Assembly (NCBI GenBank): GCA_913774725.1
Contig: CAJYIG010000105.1
Location: 1 to 13,154 of the forward strand
Reading direction: 5' to 3'
Source of the DNA: an uncultured Curtobacterium sp.
GTDB taxonomy: Bacteria; Actinomycetota; Actinomycetes; Actinomycetales; Microbacteriaceae
DNA: 13,154 bases
This document shows positions 11,292-13,154 of the stretch, one piece after another (positions within the stretch are counted from its first letter, which is position 1; each line of letters begins with the position of its first letter). A model generated the notes under the pieces. It saw only the letters and a list, made by a program, of their open reading frames with translations. It was not told the origin of the DNA and searched no databases. A program made the translations under genes and the position numbers.

Positions 11292-12080
11292 ATGTGCACC
11301 GTCGTCGTCCGCGTCGACCCCGCCGCCGCGTGGCCCGTCACCGTGCTGGCCCTCCGCGACGAGTCGCCCGACCGGCCCTGGGACCCGCCCGCCGCCTGGT
11401 GGCCCGAGCTCGACCCGACCGTGCGCGGCGTCCGAGACCGGTCCGCCGGCGGCGCCTGGCTCGCGGCCTCGGACACCGCCGGACTCGCCGTCGTGCTGAA
11501 CCGCGCCGAGCCCGTACCGAGCGAGGACGGGACGTGGACGACCCGCGGGGTGCTGCCGCTCGACGCCCTGACCGGTGCGGCCCCGGGTCACGACGACGCG
11601 CTCCCCACCACCCGGGCGTTCAACCTCGTCCGGGCCACGGCCGACGGTGCCGCCGTCGACACGTGGGACGGCACGGCGGTCCGGACGACCGAGCTCGGGC
11701 CCGGCGTGCACATGGTCACCCACGGCGCGCCCGACGACCCTGCGGCACCGCGCATCGGTCGCTGGCTCGAGGCCTTCCGCAGTGCCCCCGCACCGACCGG
11801 CCCGCCCGTCCTCGGCCCCTTCGACGAACTCCGCACGGTCGACCACGGCGACGACGCGGGCGACGGCTGGAGCGGTTGGTTCAGCGTGCTCGCGAAGTCC
11901 TCGATGCTGCCCTCCGACCACCCGGACGCGATCCTCCGCGACGCGGTCGAGCCGGACGGACACGTCGCGACGCTGTCGGTCGTCGCCGCCGCGGTCGCAC
12001 CCGGTCGGACGGTGCTGCAGCACGCCCGGCTCGCCCACCCGGGACGCCTGGACGGGTCGGTCGAGCTCCACCGCGCCTGA
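11292..12080 (+). CDS. NRDE/TANGO2-family protein
   Basis: A 262-residue protein of the NRDE (TANGO2, DUF833) family, whose fold resembles Ntn hydrolases. The start MCTVVV places a Cys directly after the initiator Met, where it could be the N-terminal nucleophile after Met removal. The signature normally read as NRDE appears here as LRDE (21-24), in LALRDESPDRPWDPPAAWW; downstream blocks are GGAWLAASDTAGLAVVLNR, the central TRAFNLVRAT, and the late STxGYRS-like region replaced by ATLSVVAAAVAPGRT. In animals TANGO2 affects lipid and haem handling; the bacterial reaction is unknown. No signal peptide is present. The ATG at 11292 is supported by GAGGAT 7 nt upstream and the essential Cys2. It is divergent from coaBC across 41 bp. 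Confidence 0.9.
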   Translation: MCTVVVRVDPAAAWPVTVLALRDESPDRPWDPPAAWWPELDPTVRGVRDRSAGGAWLAASDTAGLAVVLNRAEPVPSEDGTWTTRGVLPLDALTGAAPGHDDALPTTRAFNLVRATADGAAVDTWDGTAVRTTELGPGVHMVTHGAPDDPAAPRIGRWLEAFRSAPAPTGPPVLGPFDELRTVDHGDDAGDGWSGWFSVLAKSSMLPSDHPDAILRDAVEPDGHVATLSVVAAAVAPGRTVLQHARLAHPGRLDGSVELHRA

Positions 12081-12144
12081 GGCACGACCCGGCGCTGCCG
12101 CCCGAGGACCCCCGATGCTGTGAGGAGCAGCAGCGCACTGGACG

Positions 12145-12162
12145 GTCCGGTCGTGGCCGGAC
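12145..12162. promoter_or_regulatory. inverted repeat beside the SGNH lipoprotein promoter
   Basis: GTCCGG (12145-12150) and CCGGAC (12157-12162) are exact inverted copies 6 bp apart, ending 4 bp before the -10-like TACGGT. Position and symmetry suit an operator covering the -35 region; a 6-bp chance hairpin is the alternative. Confidence 0.35.
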
Positions 12163-12166
12163 GGCG

Positions 12167-12172
12167 TACGGT
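12167..12172 (+). promoter_or_regulatory. -10 element of the SGNH lipoprotein gene (leaderless)
   Basis: TACGGT matches TANNNT and is followed after 7 nt by the GTG at 12180, in frame with the protein. It decides that start over the upstream in-frame GTG-type start at 12120. Confidence 0.5.
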
Positions 12173-12179
12173 CCCCGAC

Positions 12180-12947
12180 GTGACCCCGACCACACGGCCG
12201 TCCCCGCTCACCCCGGCGGGCGACGGCAGCCCCGCCCCGCGCCGCCGCCCCCGCGGCCGAGCCGTCGTCGCGACGGCGCTCGCCGCCCTCACCGCACTCG
12301 CCCTCGTCGGGTGCAGCGAGGACTCCTCGGTGGCCGCGGCACCGTCGCCGAGCGCGACCGGCCGCGCCTGGGACCACGCCCCGGGGGAGCGGATCGTCGT
12401 GATCGGCGACTCGGTGAGCGGCGGTCACGGGCTGACGCCGGAGCAGGCCTGGCCGGCGCTCCTCGCCCGGACCGAACGGTGGCAGCTGACGAACCTGTCC
12501 TGCGACGGCGCCGGGGTCGTCGCCGAGGGGGACCAGGACGAGTGCGCCAGCGCGTACCCGGGACTGGTGAAGCGCGCGGTCGACCTGCGACCCCGGGTGG
12601 TCTTCGTGCAGGCGAGCTCCAACGACCTGGGCGAGGACGACGCGCAGGTGACGAGCGCCACCGACCAGCTCGTCGCCCTGGTCCACCGCGACCTGCCCGA
12701 GGCCCGGGTGGTGGGGCTGAGCGCCGTGTGGAACGAGCAGGCCCCGCCGGCGCAGCTCGCGACGATCTCGCACGCGCTCCACCGGGCGATCCGGCGCGAC
12801 GGCGGCACCTACGTCGACGTCGGGCAGCCGCTGTCCGGCCACCCTGAGTGGATGCAGTCCGACGACGTGCACCCGACCGCCCGTGGGCAGCGTGCCCTCG
12901 AGGCCGGGGTGATCGCCGCGTTCGCGCGTGACCACGTGCGGTTCTGA
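12180..12947 (+). CDS. SGNH/GDSL-family lipoprotein hydrolase
   Basis: A 255-residue predicted lipoprotein. A Pro/Arg-rich start leads to a hydrophobic segment (28-43) and the lipobox LVGC with the lipidated Cys at 45, so the enzyme should sit outside the cytoplasmic membrane. After a Ser/Ala linker the SGNH fold follows: block I VVIGDSVS with the nucleophile Ser78, block II around LSCDGAG with Gly112, block III ASSND with Asn148, and block V SDDVHPTARG with His231 and Asp228. Cys108 and Cys122 probably form a disulfide. Such enzymes deacylate lipids, glycans or wall-linked esters; the substrate here is unknown. The GTG at 12180 is chosen because TACGGT lies 7 nt before it; starting at 12120 would put 20 non-conserved residues before the signal. 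A 26-bp repeat array follows. Confidence 0.93.
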   Translation: MTPTTRPSPLTPAGDGSPAPRRRPRGRAVVATALAALTALALVGCSEDSSVAAAPSPSATGRAWDHAPGERIVVIGDSVSGGHGLTPEQAWPALLARTERWQLTNLSCDGAGVVAEGDQDECASAYPGLVKRAVDLRPRVVFVQASSNDLGEDDAQVTSATDQLVALVHRDLPEARVVGLSAVWNEQAPPAQLATISHALHRAIRRDGGTYVDVGQPLSGHPEWMQSDDVHPTARGQRALEAGVIAAFARDHVRF

Positions 12948-12980
12948 CGCCGACGGGGCGGGTGTGGGTGGTACCTCCCG

Positions 12981-13110
12981 GCCGACGTGTCGCGACGGCC
13001 CCGTGCGCCGACCTGCCGTGACGCCGTGGTGCGCCGATCTGCCGCGGCGCCGCGGTCCGCTGACGTGTCGTGACGCAGTGGTCCGCCGACGTGCCGCGCC
13101 GCCGCCGCGC
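12981..13110. repeat. five contiguous degenerate 26-bp tandem repeats
   Basis: Units begin at 12981, 13007, 13033, 13059 and 13085, each exactly 26 bp with no spacer. All begin GCCGA or GCTGA followed by a C/T-TG-like and TGNCG core, then a G/C-rich half ending in TGC, TCC or CGC. A sixth start (GCCG at 13111) diverges at once. The array lies between the SGNH gene and a probable convergent gene end, and has no long open frame with normal protein content. Equal unit length with base differences suggests an old tandem array, or several copies of a dispersed repeat. Confidence 0.75.
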
Positions 13111-13117
13111 GCCGTCG

Positions 13118-13154
13118 TCAGGCGGGCGCGTGCGTGTCGGTGAGGTCCTCGGCG
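13118..13154 (-). CDS. probable 3' end of a minus-strand gene leaving the window
   Basis: Read leftward from the window edge, eleven codons give AEDLTDTHAPA followed by TGA at 13120-13118. All eleven codons end in G or C, as in real genes of this window, and the hydrophilic tail is plausible for a protein C-terminus. Too little is present to name a family. If real, the 26-bp array lies between two convergent genes. Confidence 0.4.
   Translation of the reverse strand, partial: AEDLTDTHAPA

Noticed and set aside
12981..13110. CRISPR array
   Set aside because: Units are contiguous at 26 bp without unique spacers, diverge from each other, and no cas gene is nearby.
12948..13143. Short plus-strand ORF across the 26-bp repeats
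   Set aside because: Its Arg/Pro/Cys-rich product follows the repeats, has no ribosome-binding site and begins within the end of the SGNH gene.
1..13154. Insertion sequences, integrases, attachment sites, tRNA or rRNA genes
   Set aside because: No transposase or integrase motif, no terminal repeats with target duplication and no cloverleaf-like sequence were seen.

Overview
The window looks like chromosome of a high-GC actinobacterium, most likely Microbacteriaceae and Curtobacterium-like. By eye the GC is around 70% or more, almost every real codon ends in G or C, GTG starts are frequent, and many genes overlap by 4 nt (ATGA or GTGA). At least six genes appear leaderless, with a -10-like hexamer only 6-7 nt before the start codon. 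The family assignment is inference from style and gene content; no rRNA or tRNA gene is present to confirm it.

Layout, left to right. (1) 1-784: a broken DUF1016/YhcG-type PD-(D/E)XK nuclease gene that enters from outside the window and has lost an internal segment together with a catalytic Asp; a 10-bp triplet repeat follows. (2) 913-2432: cysK-cysE, a cysteine-synthesis operon overlapping by 4 nt. (3) 2504-3523: an MmcQ/YjbR protein (+) and a MOSC protein (-) whose 3' ends overlap by about 100 bp. (4) 3636-5431: a 67-codon basic small ORF, then an ECF-type sigma factor coupled to two Asp23/Gls24-like genes, probably an envelope-stress unit. (5) 5432-5579: a strong bidirectional terminator with competing arms. 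(6) 5580-8106, minus strand: a secreted lytic transglycosylase with a 260-296 nt upstream region carrying GTAAC-type direct repeats and a palindrome, a MarR regulator, and an FCD-type GntR regulator with its own terminator. (7) 8229-9879, minus strand: a three-gene overlapping operon (DoxX-like, DUF2071, DUF1810). (8) 9925-11250: coaBC, divergent from an NRDE-family protein across only 41 bp. (9) 12180-12947: an SGNH/GDSL lipoprotein. (10) 12981-13110: five contiguous degenerate 26-bp repeats, followed by the probable 3' end of another minus-strand gene running off the window.

How the genes relate: cysK/cysE make cysteine and coaBC uses cysteine for coenzyme A. The sigma/Asp23 unit, lytic transglycosylase and SGNH lipoprotein all point to the cell envelope, and the sigma unit and transglycosylase face each other across a shared terminator. 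The rest looks like ordinary chromosomal housekeeping. I see no complete defence, mobile or biosynthetic system. The best candidates for something undescribed are the 26-bp repeat array, the compact sigma/Asp23 unit with its preceding small ORF, and the repeat-rich region upstream of the transglycosylase.
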